Made by a program: the position numbers and the translations under genes
NCBI RefSeq assembly: GCF_014779595.1
Contig: NZ_JACXZT010000009.1
Location: 67,378 to 131,377 of the forward strand
Direction of reading: 5' to 3'
DNA from: Halomonas sp. ML-15
GTDB taxonomy: Bacteria > Pseudomonadota > Gammaproteobacteria > Pseudomonadales > Halomonadaceae
Length of the DNA: 64,000 bases
Shown here: piece after piece, positions 30,525 to 38,776 of the stretch
Position numbering within the stretch: position 1 is the stretch's first letter
How the letters are laid out: every line of letters starts with the position of its first letter
Notes under the pieces: model-generated
Database searches by the model: none
What the model was told of the DNA's origin: nothing
The model's input: only the letters and a program-made list of their open reading frames with translations

Positions 30525-31898
30525 ATGCAAGATTCCTCCACTACCGCTGGTGCGGCCTCAGCGTCGTCTAGCCAGGCGCCGGAAGAGGGCAATTGGCTGG
30601 AGCGCTATTTTCGTATACGCCATCGCGGCTCGACCCTGCGTACCGAGGTGCTGGCAGGTATCGCTACCTTCCTCGCCTCGATGTACATCATCGTGGTCAA
30701 CCCGGCGATTCTGTCGGATGCCGGCATCCCCTTCTCGGCGGCGCTCTCGGCCACCGTGCTGATCAGCTTCATGAGCAGCCTGGCGATGGGGCTGTATGCG
30801 CGTAACCCGATCCTGGTGGCACCCGGCATGGGCATGAATGCGCTGTTCACCTATACCCTGGTGCAGGGGGCCGGGCTGTCATGGGAGGTGGCGCTGGGCT
30901 GCGTATTCTGGTCCGGGGTGCTGTTCGCGACCTTGGCGATGTTCAACGTGCGCAAGGCGATCATCGAGGCGATCCCGGCCTCGCTGCGCTATGCGATCAC
31001 CTGCGGTATCGGCCTGTTCATCACCTTCATCGGGCTCAAGAACGCCGGCTTCATCGTTGGCAGCGATGCCACCCTGGTGTCGCTGGGCAGCATGGACCCG
31101 ACCCTGATCACCTTCTTTGTCGGCATGATGGCCACTGCGATCATGGTCATCCTGCGCTTCAACGGTGCGCTGATCCTGGGTATCGCGCTGACCACCCTGC
31201 TGGCCACGCCGATGGGGCGGATGTGGGGCGGCGATGTGATGGTCGAGTGGAGCGGCCTGGCGGCCTGGCCCGACTTTAGCGCGGTGATGCAGGTGGATAT
31301 CTGGGGGGCGCTGAAGGTTGCCTACCTGCCGTTTATCTTCGTGATGCTGTTTACCAACTTCTTCGATGCGCTGTCGTGCTTCATGGCGCTCTCCGAGTCC
31401 GCCGACCTCAAGGACAAGGATGGCAATCCTCGCAACCTCAAGCGCTCGATGACCGTCGACGCCTTCGCCTCGATGATTGCTGCGCCGCTGGGCACCAGCG
31501 CGGCCCAGACCTTTATCGAGTCCGGCGCCGGGGTTGCTCAGGGCGGGCGTACGGGGCTGGTGGCGGTGGTCATCGCGGTGCTGTTCCTGCCGTTCCTGTT
31601 CCTCTCTCCGCTGCTGTCGCTGGTGCCAGCGATCGCTACCGCGCCAGCGTTGGTGCTGGTCGGTCTGTTCATGCTGGCGCCGATCAGCAAGATCGACTGG
31701 ACGCGCTATGACGAGGCTTTCCCGGCCTTCCTGGCGATCATCCTGATGCCGCTGACCTACTCGATCACCCTGGGGATCGCCTTTGGCTTCCTCAGCTTCG
31801 TGATGATCAAGTTGTTCACCGGCCGCATCGATGCGATCAAGCCGGCGATGTGGGTGTCGGCGGCGCTTAGCGTGGTGATGCTGGTCACCACCCACTGA
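30525..31898 (+). CDS. NCS2 purine permease (AzgA-type, adenine/guanine/hypoxanthine)
   Basis: This 457-residue transporter has about 12-14 membrane segments. AzgA-type features are GSTLRTEVLAGIATFLASMYIIVVNP, the NAALF-like region APGMGMNALFTY and the C-terminal SAAQTFIESGAGVAQGGRTGL. It takes up purine bases by proton symport. ATG 30525 was chosen (AGGA at 8-nt spacing) over ATGs at 30495 and 30519. It is followed by a 12-bp hairpin at 31922-31948. Confidence 0.92.
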   Translation: MQDSSTTAGAASASSSQAPEEGNWLERYFRIRHRGSTLRTEVLAGIATFLASMYIIVVNPAILSDAGIPFSAALSATVLISFMSSLAMGLYARNPILVAPGMGMNALFTYTLVQGAGLSWEVALGCVFWSGVLFATLAMFNVRKAIIEAIPASLRYAITCGIGLFITFIGLKNAGFIVGSDATLVSLGSMDPTLITFFVGMMATAIMVILRFNGALILGIALTTLLATPMGRMWGGDVMVEWSGLAAWPDFSAVMQVDIWGALKVAYLPFIFVMLFTNFFDALSCFMALSESADLKDKDGNPRNLKRSMTVDAFASMIAAPLGTSAAQTFIESGAGVAQGGRTGLVAVVIAVLFLPFLFLSPLLSLVPAIATAPALVLVGLFMLAPISKIDWTRYDEAFPAFLAIILMPLTYSITLGIAFGFLSFVMIKLFTGRIDAIKPAMWVSAALSVVMLVTTH

Positions 31899-31921
31899 TC
31901 AAACGATTGTTGGCGAAACAG

Positions 31922-31948
31922 ACAGGGGCTGCCATTGGCAGCCCCTGT
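31922..31948. terminator. 12-bp hairpin after the purine permease gene
   Basis: A perfect stem (ACAGGGGCTGCC 31922-31933 with GGCAGCCCCTGT 31937-31948) closes an ATT loop, 24 bp after the permease stop. No clear U-run follows on either strand. Its sequence and right flank recur at 33589-33652, listed as a repeat. Confidence 0.7.
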
Positions 31949-31977
31949 GCGTGGCGCGGTCAGTCTTCGTTGATGTC
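31924..31977. repeat. Direct repeat copy A (hairpin plus mscS 3'-end-like sequence)
   Basis: The copy holds the AGGGGCTGCC-ATT-GGCAGCCCCT hairpin, then TGCGTGG, then CGCGGTCAGTCTTCGT. Copy B at 33589-33652 has the same order, with a 10-bp insertion before the last block and two changes after it. Read on the minus strand, copy A ends Asp-Ile-Asn-Glu-Asp-stop, like the Asp-Phe-Asp-Glu-Asp-stop that ends the mscS-type gene in copy B. It therefore looks like a relic of that gene's 3' end. Confidence 0.75.
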
Positions 31978-31982
31978 AGGCC

Positions 31983-32594
31983 TTATCGCTGAGTGAGCGC
32001 GAGCTGAGCAGCGAGAGCCGCGAAAGCGCCAGCGAAGCCGCGTCGCATCCAGGTCTGAACAGAGGCGCTGGATATGACATGCTGACGGACCGCAGCGGCA
32101 AATGCGCCATAGGCGGCGAAGATCACGAATGTCAGCACCATGAATACCAGGCTCAGCTCCAGCATTTTGATCACAGGTGCCGTTTCATCCCCTCTGACGA
32201 ATTGCGGCAGGAAGGCGAAGAAGAAGATCGAGAGCTTGGGATTCAGCAGGTTGATGAGGATCGCCGAGGCGATCACCTGCCGGGCACTCTTGCCATTCGC
32301 CTTGCCGTCCAGGCTCAGCATGCCGTGGTCACGGAACATTGCCCAGGCCATGTAGAGCAGATAGGCGACGCCGACATACTTGAGGATATGGAAAGCCGCG
32401 GCGCTGGTGTGAAGCAGTGCCGCAAGCCCGCTGATCGCCGCTAACATATGGGGAATGATGCCAAGCGTGCAGCCCAGAGCGGCAATGAGACTCGCGCGCA
32501 CGCCACCCAGCAGGCCGGCGGCGACCGTGTAGATCGCGCCGCTGCCCGGCGATGCGACGATGACCAGGGCGGTGAGGAAGAATTCAGGCGTCAT
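31983..32594 (-). CDS. LysE/RhtB-family amino acid exporter
   Basis: This 203-residue protein has about six membrane segments. LysE-superfamily motifs are visible in IVASPGSGAIYTVAAGLLGGVRASL near the N-terminus and in SAILINLLNPKLSIFFFAFLPQF. It would export an amino acid or similar metabolite. It lies 118 bp after an AraC-type regulator on the same strand, which is likely its regulator. The pair sits between two imperfect direct repeats and looks inserted. Confidence 0.9.
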   Translation of the reverse strand: MTPEFFLTALVIVASPGSGAIYTVAAGLLGGVRASLIAALGCTLGIIPHMLAAISGLAALLHTSAAAFHILKYVGVAYLLYMAWAMFRDHGMLSLDGKANGKSARQVIASAILINLLNPKLSIFFFAFLPQFVRGDETAPVIKMLELSLVFMVLTFVIFAAYGAFAAAVRQHVISSASVQTWMRRGFAGAFAALAAQLALTQR

Positions 32595-32712
32595 GACGGC
32601 TCAATCTCGCAGTGCTGCCGGACCATGCCGGCCTCGGCGGTTGCGTGGCTCGATTATGTTCCGAGCCACTCTGCACGCTGCGCTTTTGCGCTGTCTTGAA
32701 CAAAATTGCAGA

Positions 32713-33522
32713 TCAATTCATCGCGGCGGCATAAAGCCCTGGCGATATGGCGTAGGCGCGCACGAACAGCCGGGTCATGTGGCTCTGGTCGGCGAAGCCG
32801 GATCTCTGGGCGGCATCGGTGAGGCTCGCCCCGGCGGCAATCAGCCTTCGCGCCCTTTGCAGTCGACGCTGTACGAGATAGGCATGGGGTGTGAGTCCGG
32901 TGGCCTTCGAGAACCCTCGCACGAGCTGGAACTGGCTGACGCCAGCGATGTCGGCCAGATCAAGAAGTGTCAGGGAGGTCGCTGGATCGTCGTCGATGCG
33001 AGTACGGGCCTGCTCGATACCGATAGGTACTCCGCGCACGGGTTGTGCACGACCAGGCTCGATAAGCCGCGCAAGCAGCAGCAGCAGATTCTCGCGGATT
33101 TCAATGTCGCTATGCCCACCTTGCGGATCGGTGATGGCGCGAAAAAGCGCGCAGAAACGCGCGGAGGACAGCGGGTCGCGCATGGCGGGGTGCGAAAGTT
33201 CTCGGTTGTTGGTCACGCCGTCCGTGACATCGTCTATCGTGCCGGCCAAGCTTGCCGGATCGAAGTACAGCATCCGCCACGCGCGGCCATTGTCACCAAG
33301 CGGTGTTCCATCATGCACCTCGCCAGGATTGACGGTGATGATGTCTCCCGCTGTCGCCTCGACGGTGCCGCGTCCGCTCAAGGACTTCTGTGCACCACGC
33401 AGGATGACGCCGATCCCGTACTGGTCATGCGTGTGACGGCCGAACGCATGCGCGGTGTCGGCCGACACCGCCTCTACGCCATTCGTCCCGCATCGGGCTA
33501 TGCTGAACAGTCCCTTTGTCAT
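32713..33522 (-). CDS. AraC-family transcriptional regulator
   Basis: The 269 residues comprise an N-terminal cupin-like effector domain (HTHDQYGIGVILRGAQ ... VNPGEVHDG) and a C-terminal pair of helix-turn-helix motifs (LDLADIAGVSQFQLVRGFSKATG and LTDAAQRSGFADQSHMTRLF). It probably controls the downstream lysE-family gene. ATG 33522 has GGAAGG directly against it (short spacing); an in-frame TTG at 33555 is the alternative. It is part of the repeat-flanked insert. Confidence 0.88.
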   Translation of the reverse strand: MTKGLFSIARCGTNGVEAVSADTAHAFGRHTHDQYGIGVILRGAQKSLSGRGTVEATAGDIITVNPGEVHDGTPLGDNGRAWRMLYFDPASLAGTIDDVTDGVTNNRELSHPAMRDPLSSARFCALFRAITDPQGGHSDIEIRENLLLLLARLIEPGRAQPVRGVPIGIEQARTRIDDDPATSLTLLDLADIAGVSQFQLVRGFSKATGLTPHAYLVQRRLQRARRLIAAGASLTDAAQRSGFADQSHMTRLFVRAYAISPGLYAAAMN

Positions 33523-33580
33523 CCTTCCAAGGTTACATCGAGTCGGCTGCTCCAATCTATTCAGGCGTGGCGAATCATCA

Positions 33581-33617
33581 CACGCAAAGGGGCTGCCGAT
33601 GGCAGCCCCTTTGCGTG
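33581..33617. terminator. 17-bp perfect hairpin between mscS-type gene and the araC insert
   Basis: CACGCAAAGGGGCTGCC (33581-33597) pairs perfectly with GGCAGCCCCTTTGCGTG (33601-33617) around a GAT loop. It lies 16 bp after the mscS-type stop on the minus strand and is the likely terminator for it, though there is no U-run. Confidence 0.75.
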
Positions 33618-33652
33618 GATGGCAAGAGCGCGGTCAGTCTTCGTCGAAGTCG
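33589..33652. repeat. Direct repeat copy B (hairpin plus true mscS 3' end)
   Basis: This is the partner of 31924-31977. The hairpin core, TGCGTGG and CGCGGTCAGTCTTCGT are shared exactly or nearly so; the extra 10 bp ATGGCAAGAG is only here. Here the right part encodes the last codons of the intact mscS-type gene. The araC and lysE genes lie between copies A and B. Confidence 0.75.
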
Positions 33653-35997
33653 CCCTTGAATTCGGGGTTGGGCTGCGAGCGCGGGTCGTCCTGGCCGATG
33701 CGACTCTGCTCCCCGGAGCTTGGCTGACCGCCCGGGCGGCCGTTGATGTCGAACGGCTGACGCATGGTGCGCAGGTTGGCCGGCGGCGCTTCGCCCTCCT
33801 TGCCGACACCGAAGTAGAGCGTGGTGTGCGGGAAGGGGATCTCGATGCCCTTGGCGTCGAAGTGCAGCTTGACCAGGCGATTGAAGGCGCGGCCGGTGGA
33901 CCACTGGGTGCCCGGCGTGGTCTTGATCCGTACGCGGATATTCACCGAGCTGTCGGCCAGTGCCACGACCCCGGCGACTTCCAGGGGCGCCAGGATATTG
34001 GCCTTGTGCGCCTCATCGTTGGCCAGCTCGTCGAAGGCTTCGCGTAGCACCACGATCGCCTCGTCGATGCTCTCGCGGTAGGCGATGCCATACTCGCCGA
34101 CGTGGTAGCCGAACTCGCGCATATAGTTGGAGACGGTGTCCACGCTGGAGAAGGGCACGATGTGGTAGGTGCCGTTGAGGTCGCGGATACCCACCGAGCG
34201 GATGCTCAGGCGCTCGGCGGTGCCGGTGATGCCGCCTACGGTCACCACATCGCCGTTGTTCATGGCGTTCTCGATCTGGATGAACACCCCGGTGATGATG
34301 TCCTGCACCAGCTTCTGGGCACCGAAACCGATGGCCAGGCCGAGGACACCGGCACCGGCGATCAGCGGGCCGATGTTGATGCCGATTTCGGCCAGTACGA
34401 TCATCAGGGTGATGGTGACCAGGGCAATCGCCAGCGCATTGCGGAACAGCGTCAGCAGGGTCTTGGCGCGGGCATCGGGTTCGCCAGCACCCGTCTCGGG
34501 GTTGAGCTTGTGCTCGATAAGGCTGGCCAGCGACAGCCAGGCGCCGATGGCGAGCAGCAGGATGACCGCCACGCTAACGAGCTTGCCGATCAGCCCGCGG
34601 CCGGCCTCGGAGGCGTACCAGGCGGCGGCGTCGAAGGCGCCCCAGGCGTTGAGCACCAACATGATCACGGCGACCAGAATCACCGCGCGAATGACCCGCA
34701 GGGCGTTGGGCACATAACTGTTGAGGCGAGGTTCGAGCATCGGCAGCTTGCGTCGCAGATCCTCGGAGAGGCGAATATGACGGCCGATGGTCTGTGTCAG
34801 TAGTGCCGATAGCAGCGCGCCGGCGCCGACCACCAGTAGCGTCTGCAGGGTGGCGACCATCACGAATGGCAGCGCATCCTCGGGGCGGATCAGCGTCACC
34901 ACCAGCACCATCAGGAAGTAGAGGACGGCCAGCCAGTGCCACAGCCGGGCAAACAGCTGCAGCGACATGCGAGTGGCACTCAGCGAGCTGCGCTCCGCCA
35001 TGCCCTCTATGGCGAGGCGCAGCTTGAGGCGGTTCTTGAGTACCTTGCCGACGGCGTAGATAAAGGCGCCGAGCATGATCAGCGTACCGACGCTTTCGCC
35101 AAGCGCCGGCGCCAGATAGAAGTTGATCATTGGCACTGCCACCAGCAAGCCATAGCCAACCAGACCGATCAGCCGGGCGATCCAGGTGTTCCAGTAGGAG
35201 GCCTCTTCAGCGACGATAGGCAGCAGGCGTAGCCCTTCGTAGCGCGAGGCGAACAGCATGCGCACCGCGGCCTTGAACAGTTCGATGACCAGGAAGGCGT
35301 TGAGAAACAGCGAGGCCCGGGTTGAGAGTTCACCGGTCTCACCCACCGCAAAGGTAGCGATCAGGTTGCCGCCGACGTAGGCCAGGGCGACCACCAGTAC
35401 GTCGATGACCGCGGCCACGGCCACCGCGATGACCAGGCGCAGGATCGGCGTCAGGCCGGCGCTCTCGCGGGACCACAGGCTGATGCGCGTAAAGGCCGGC
35501 TTGGCCAGGTAGCGAAAGCTAATGAACAGCGCAAAGGTGGCGAGGATCACCAGGCCGAGGTTGATCGCAGCGCTCATGAAGGCGGCGCTGTCGAAGCCTG
35601 GTTCGCCGGTGGGCTGGCCGCTGAACAGCGAGCCGAGCACATTGATCAGGTTGTTGAACTGGCCGCCGACGTCACTGGCGATATTGCTGGTGGCCTCGGC
35701 CAGGCGGCGCGGAAGCGATATCTGTTCGGCGGTCTGGCCGCTGGGGGCGGTGGCAGCAATGGCTTCGGCCGAGATTTCGCCCTCCAGTCCCAGCGGCGCC
35801 ACCGACTCCTCCTGTGATAAACCGCGCAGCTCTTCAATCAGCCGGTTCCGCGACTGTTCGTCTTCGAGCAGATCGGCCAGCGTATCGTAGGCGGGCGACG
35901 GGGCGGTGGGGGTAGTCTGCTGAGCCTGGGCTGGCCCCAGGAGCAGCAGGGCCATCAGCAGGCCGGTGACAATCGTGAAGAGACGTGGGAGAAGCAC
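33634..35997 (-). CDS. Mechanosensitive channel of the MscS family (large, YbiO-like)
   Basis: The 787 residues comprise a signal peptide (to about 25, GPAQAQ), a periplasmic Gln/Glu-rich stretch, many membrane segments, and a C-terminal MscS core. The pore helix region is GPLIAGAGVLGLAIGFGAQKL, followed by the beta domain (NNGDVVTVGG, IVPFSSVDTVSNYMR). It would release solutes on hypo-osmotic shock, fitting a halophile. GTG 35997 has GGAGG at 7 nt; an in-frame start at 36126 lacks one. The acidic tail ends in DFDED. Confidence 0.9.
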   Translation of the reverse strand: MLLPRLFTIVTGLLMALLLLGPAQAQQTTPTAPSPAYDTLADLLEDEQSRNRLIEELRGLSQEESVAPLGLEGEISAEAIAATAPSGQTAEQISLPRRLAEATSNIASDVGGQFNNLINVLGSLFSGQPTGEPGFDSAAFMSAAINLGLVILATFALFISFRYLAKPAFTRISLWSRESAGLTPILRLVIAVAVAAVIDVLVVALAYVGGNLIATFAVGETGELSTRASLFLNAFLVIELFKAAVRMLFASRYEGLRLLPIVAEEASYWNTWIARLIGLVGYGLLVAVPMINFYLAPALGESVGTLIMLGAFIYAVGKVLKNRLKLRLAIEGMAERSSLSATRMSLQLFARLWHWLAVLYFLMVLVVTLIRPEDALPFVMVATLQTLLVVGAGALLSALLTQTIGRHIRLSEDLRRKLPMLEPRLNSYVPNALRVIRAVILVAVIMLVLNAWGAFDAAAWYASEAGRGLIGKLVSVAVILLLAIGAWLSLASLIEHKLNPETGAGEPDARAKTLLTLFRNALAIALVTITLMIVLAEIGINIGPLIAGAGVLGLAIGFGAQKLVQDIITGVFIQIENAMNNGDVVTVGGITGTAERLSIRSVGIRDLNGTYHIVPFSSVDTVSNYMREFGYHVGEYGIAYRESIDEAIVVLREAFDELANDEAHKANILAPLEVAGVVALADSSVNIRVRIKTTPGTQWSTGRAFNRLVKLHFDAKGIEIPFPHTTLYFGVGKEGEAPPANLRTMRQPFDINGRPGGQPSSGEQSRIGQDDPRSQPNPEFKGDFDED

Positions 35998-36183
35998 GCT
36001 TCTACCTCCATGAGTCAGCGTGAAAGGGCGAGTGGCAACGGCGTGCACAGCGCATCCATTATGGCGCATCTCAACATGCCGGCCCCAAGCAGACAAGTCG
36101 GCGGCCGTCATAAGCGCGTCACACACGAGGATGACACTGGCGACTGGTGCGTTTTCGGCACAATTATACGCAAGGTTAATCTA

Positions 36184-36196
36184 TACAAATATTGTA
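36184..36196. promoter_or_regulatory. Palindrome TACAA-ATA-TTGTA in an AT-rich gap
   Basis: TACAA (36184-36188) and TTGTA (36192-36196) form a perfect dyad in the most AT-rich part of the gap between the mscS-type gene and the small zinc-ribbon gene. It has the form of an operator for a dimeric regulator; nothing identifies the regulator. Confidence 0.4.
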
Positions 36197-36282
36197 CATC
36201 AAGTGGAAGCATGCCAATGTATATTGCATTGCTATCGCCTTGGTGTTCAGGGAAGAGCATCACGCATCACGAGGAATACACC

Positions 36283-36495
36283 ATGTTGGACGTCCCGCTG
36301 GAGCTGCGCTGTAACGTGTGTGGCCATGATCGTTTCACCCTGCCGACAGTAGATGCCGCAGACCAGGACGTACGCTGCGGCGAATGCCTGGCCTTCAAGT
36401 GTCATGCAGACGATCTCGAACAGCATATGCTGGCAGCCGCTTCGAGTCTGACGCCGCAGCCGGGTAAAGGAGCCAGGCGTTCCTGCGCCAGTTAG
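36283..36495 (+). CDS. Small zinc-ribbon-like protein
   Basis: This 70-residue protein has two CxxC pairs (RCNVCGHD and RCGECLAF, about 20 residues apart), the pattern of a single zinc ribbon. It may belong to the ECs_2282-type small zinc-binding family, but that is from memory only. ATG 36283 has GAGGAA at 6-nt spacing; a longer open frame upstream is AT-rich, non-coding-like sequence. It is monocistronic, with its own perfect terminator 33 bp beyond the stop. Function unknown. Confidence 0.72.
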   Translation: MLDVPLELRCNVCGHDRFTLPTVDAADQDVRCGECLAFKCHADDLEQHMLAAASSLTPQPGKGARRSCAS

Positions 36496-36527
36496 AGAGA
36501 ACATTGGCAAGCATGCGGTAACTTCCA

Positions 36528-36553
36528 CCACCCGTTCGCGGGTGGTTTTTTTT
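36528..36553 (+). terminator. Rho-independent terminator after the zinc-ribbon gene
   Basis: A 7-bp stem (CCACCCG 36528-36534 with CGGGTGG 36539-36545) with a stable TTCG loop is followed by eight T residues (36546-36553). It separates the small zinc-ribbon gene from the crcB operon, which starts 41 bp on. Confidence 0.95.
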
Positions 36554-36594
36554 GTCTGCTAGGATAGCCGCTGGCGATATGGGAGAGAGAAGCC

Positions 36595-37002
36595 GTGTTC
36601 GATGTTCAAGCGCTGATGTTGGTGGGTGCCGGTGGCGCCGTGGGCGGCGTGTTGAGGGTGGGATTAACAGCCCTGGTCACGGCCCGCTGGGGCGCAACGT
36701 TCCCCTGGGGGACCCTGGCGGTAAACCTCAGCGGGGCGCTGTTGCTCGGAACGCTGGCCGGTGCCTGGGGGCTCGATGTGCTGCTGCTTCAGGGACCCAC
36801 CGCCAGCTGGTGGCTACTCGCCGTGGGCGTGCTCGGCAGCTATACCACGGTCTCCTCTTTCAGCATGCAGAGCCTGACGCTGCTGCGCAGTGCCGAACCG
36901 TGGCGTGGCTATGTGAATATCGCCGCGTCACTGTTCGGCTGTTTGCTGGCGGTATCGCTGGGTCTGATCGTCGGCCGGCTGGCCGCGGGAGGCGCACTAT
37001 GA
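36595..37002 (+). CDS. crcB1: Fluoride exporter subunit CrcB/Fluc 1
   Basis: This 135-residue four-helix membrane protein has Fluc family landmarks GAGGAVGGVLR, GTLAVNLSGALLLG and the phenylalanine-box region SYTTVSSFSMQS. Fluc channels are antiparallel dimers; two adjacent, dissimilar genes as here usually form a heterodimer. The GTG start has GGAGAG upstream. The stop overlaps the next ATG (ATGA). No fluoride riboswitch fits in the 41-nt leader after the terminator. Confidence 0.9.
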   Translation: MFDVQALMLVGAGGAVGGVLRVGLTALVTARWGATFPWGTLAVNLSGALLLGTLAGAWGLDVLLLQGPTASWWLLAVGVLGSYTTVSSFSMQSLTLLRSAEPWRGYVNIAASLFGCLLAVSLGLIVGRLAAGGAL

Positions 37003-37400
37003 AGGCGGCGCTTGCCAACTACGCAGCGGTGGCGGTCGGCAGTGCCCTGGGGGCGATGGCGCGCTACCTCTTCTCGATGTGGCTGCTGGCAGCCCCTGGC
37101 GGGTTGCCCTGGGGCACCCTGAGCGTCAATCTGCTGGGGTCCATCGCCATTGGCTTGATCGCCACGCTCAGCGCTGGTCGCTGGCCGTTGTCGACGCGGA
37201 TGCAGCTGTTCCTGATCGGCGGCGTATGCGGCGGCTTTACCACCTTCTCGATCTTCAGCCTGGAGGTGCTGACCCTGGCCGGCACCGGTGCGCCGGGCAT
37301 GGCGGTGCTCTATGTTGGTCTGTCGATCTGTCTATGGCTGGCCGGCGCCTGGTTGGGCACCGGCATTGGCGCCTGGCTCAATCGTCGTCCGGGTCGTTAG
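36999..37400 (+). CDS. crcB2: Fluoride exporter subunit CrcB/Fluc 2
   Basis: This 133-residue second Fluc protein has SALGAMARYLFS, GTLSVNLLGSIAIG and GGVCGGFTTFSIFSLE, closer to the canonical TFSTF motif than its partner. Together with CrcB1 it would passively export fluoride. Its 3' end overlaps the convergent protease gene by 23 bp. Confidence 0.92.
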   Translation: MKAALANYAAVAVGSALGAMARYLFSMWLLAAPGGLPWGTLSVNLLGSIAIGLIATLSAGRWPLSTRMQLFLIGGVCGGFTTFSIFSLEVLTLAGTGAPGMAVLYVGLSICLWLAGAWLGTGIGAWLNRRPGR

Positions 37401-37935
37401 CCACGAACTCGGCGTCCTCAGCGCAGTCGGCGCCGTTGATAAAGGTCTCGCGCACGTCGAGCAGGCCCAGATGTTCGATGGTGCGGCGCCCGAGCAGCAG
37501 CGGGTAGAACATCTCGCTGCGATCGCGCAGCCCGACCTGCTCTTCATAGATACGGTCGCCGAGGCAGAACTCCATCAGCACCACGGCACGCCTGGCACTA
37601 CCGCCTGCACCGCGGACCTTGATGCTGCGGTAGATCGGTTTTTCCAGCTCCTCCGAGAGCACCTCGTCGCTGCGCTCATCTTCCAACTCAAGGCGAAAAC
37701 GCACCCACTCTTCACCGTCCTTCTCGAAGCGTTCGATATCGCGGGCGTCCAACGACGAGGTGAGGGCGCCACTATCGAGCTTGGCTTTTATGGTGGTGCC
37801 CCAGGGCTCCACGGTGGCCATTTCGACCCAGCCGAATACCGGCTCGTCGGCACTGGCAGATAGTGAGATGGTGGCCAGCAGCAGGGCGCCGGCCGCGCCG
37901 ATCAGGCGGCGGGGCAGTACAGCACGGGTTGGCAT
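37378..37935 (-). CDS. Retropepsin-like putative protease (RimK-associated zinc-protease family)
   Basis: This 185-residue protein has a signal peptide (about 1-30) and a single aspartic-protease-like domain with the catalytic-type motif KLDSGALTSSLDA and, later, LLLGRRTIEHLGLLDV. It matches the family once annotated as ATP-dependent zinc protease (DUF785), now thought to be retropepsin-like. It is periplasmic or exported here. Start ATG 37935 has GGAG upstream. It overlaps crcB2 tail-to-tail. Confidence 0.82.
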   Translation of the reverse strand: MPTRAVLPRRLIGAAGALLLATISLSASADEPVFGWVEMATVEPWGTTIKAKLDSGALTSSLDARDIERFEKDGEEWVRFRLELEDERSDEVLSEELEKPIYRSIKVRGAGGSARRAVVLMEFCLGDRIYEEQVGLRDRSEMFYPLLLGRRTIEHLGLLDVRETFINGADCAEDAEFVANDPDDD

Positions 37936-38027
37936 GGGATCTCCTTGTCTTATGCAACGCAGCGATAGAGTACCATTGCGGCAAATAATTCCCGTGCGGC
38001 GCAGCGGAGCGCGTCAAAGGATCTGCG

Positions 38028-38771
38028 ATGTTACCTGATTACTCGTGGCTCGCCTGGGGCCTGATCATCTTCTCCACCTATCTGACCGGGGTCTCCAAGG
38101 GGGGCTTCGCCGGTGGCTTCGGTACGCTTTCGGTACCGCTGATGGCGCTGGCCATCGGCCCCATCGAGGCGGCCGGCCTGCTGCTGCCGCTGCTGTTGGT
38201 GATGGACGCCTTTACCGTCAAGGCGTGGTGGGGGTATCACGACCGCACCGAGGTGCGGCGTATCCTGCCCGGGCTGGTGCTGGGAGTGATCATCGGCACG
38301 CTGCTGATCGGCAGCCTCGACGAGAATGGCGTGCGCCTGCTGCTGGGCGTGCTGTCGCTGCTGTTCGCGCTGTATATGCTGCTGCGGCCTGCCGCCGGGC
38401 GCCCGATCTCCACACGCTGGGCGCCACTGGCGGGTATCGGCTGTGGCTTCACCAGCTTTCTGGCCCACGCCGGCGCGCCGCCGATCAACCTCTACCTGAT
38501 CCCCCGACGGTTGGCCAAGCGCACCTTTATCGCCACCTGCGCCATCGTCTTCGCCGCGGTCAACCTGATGAAGCTCGGCCCCTACCTGTGGCTGGGTGAG
38601 ATCAACCTCACCAGCGCCTGGGCCTCGCTGGTGCTGGTGCCGGTGGCCTGGGCCGGGGTGCGCAGCGGCCTGTGGCTGCAGCACCGGGTCAACGAGACGC
38701 TGTTCTACCGCCTGATCATCATCGCCATGGCGATCGTCGGCGTGCAGCTGGTGGTCAAGGCGCTGGGGTGA
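38028..38771 (+). CDS. TauE/SafE-family sulfite/organic anion exporter
   Basis: This 247-residue protein has about eight membrane segments in two repeats, with family landmarks GVSKGGFAGGFGTLSVPLM near the start and GCGFTSFLAHAGAPPINLYL in the second half. Members export sulfite, sulfoacetate or related anions; the substrate is not shown by context. It ends 5 bp before the convergent aspartate kinase gene. Confidence 0.9.
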   Translation: MLPDYSWLAWGLIIFSTYLTGVSKGGFAGGFGTLSVPLMALAIGPIEAAGLLLPLLLVMDAFTVKAWWGYHDRTEVRRILPGLVLGVIIGTLLIGSLDENGVRLLLGVLSLLFALYMLLRPAAGRPISTRWAPLAGIGCGFTSFLAHAGAPPINLYLIPRRLAKRTFIATCAIVFAAVNLMKLGPYLWLGEINLTSAWASLVLVPVAWAGVRSGLWLQHRVNETLFYRLIIIAMAIVGVQLVVKALG

Positions 38772-38776
38772 GGGGC

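Noticed and set aside
36554-36594. Possible fluoride riboswitch before crcB1 (GGCGATATGGGAG)
   Set aside because: Only 41 nt lie between the upstream terminator and the GTG start, too short for the known fluoride aptamer with its pseudoknot.
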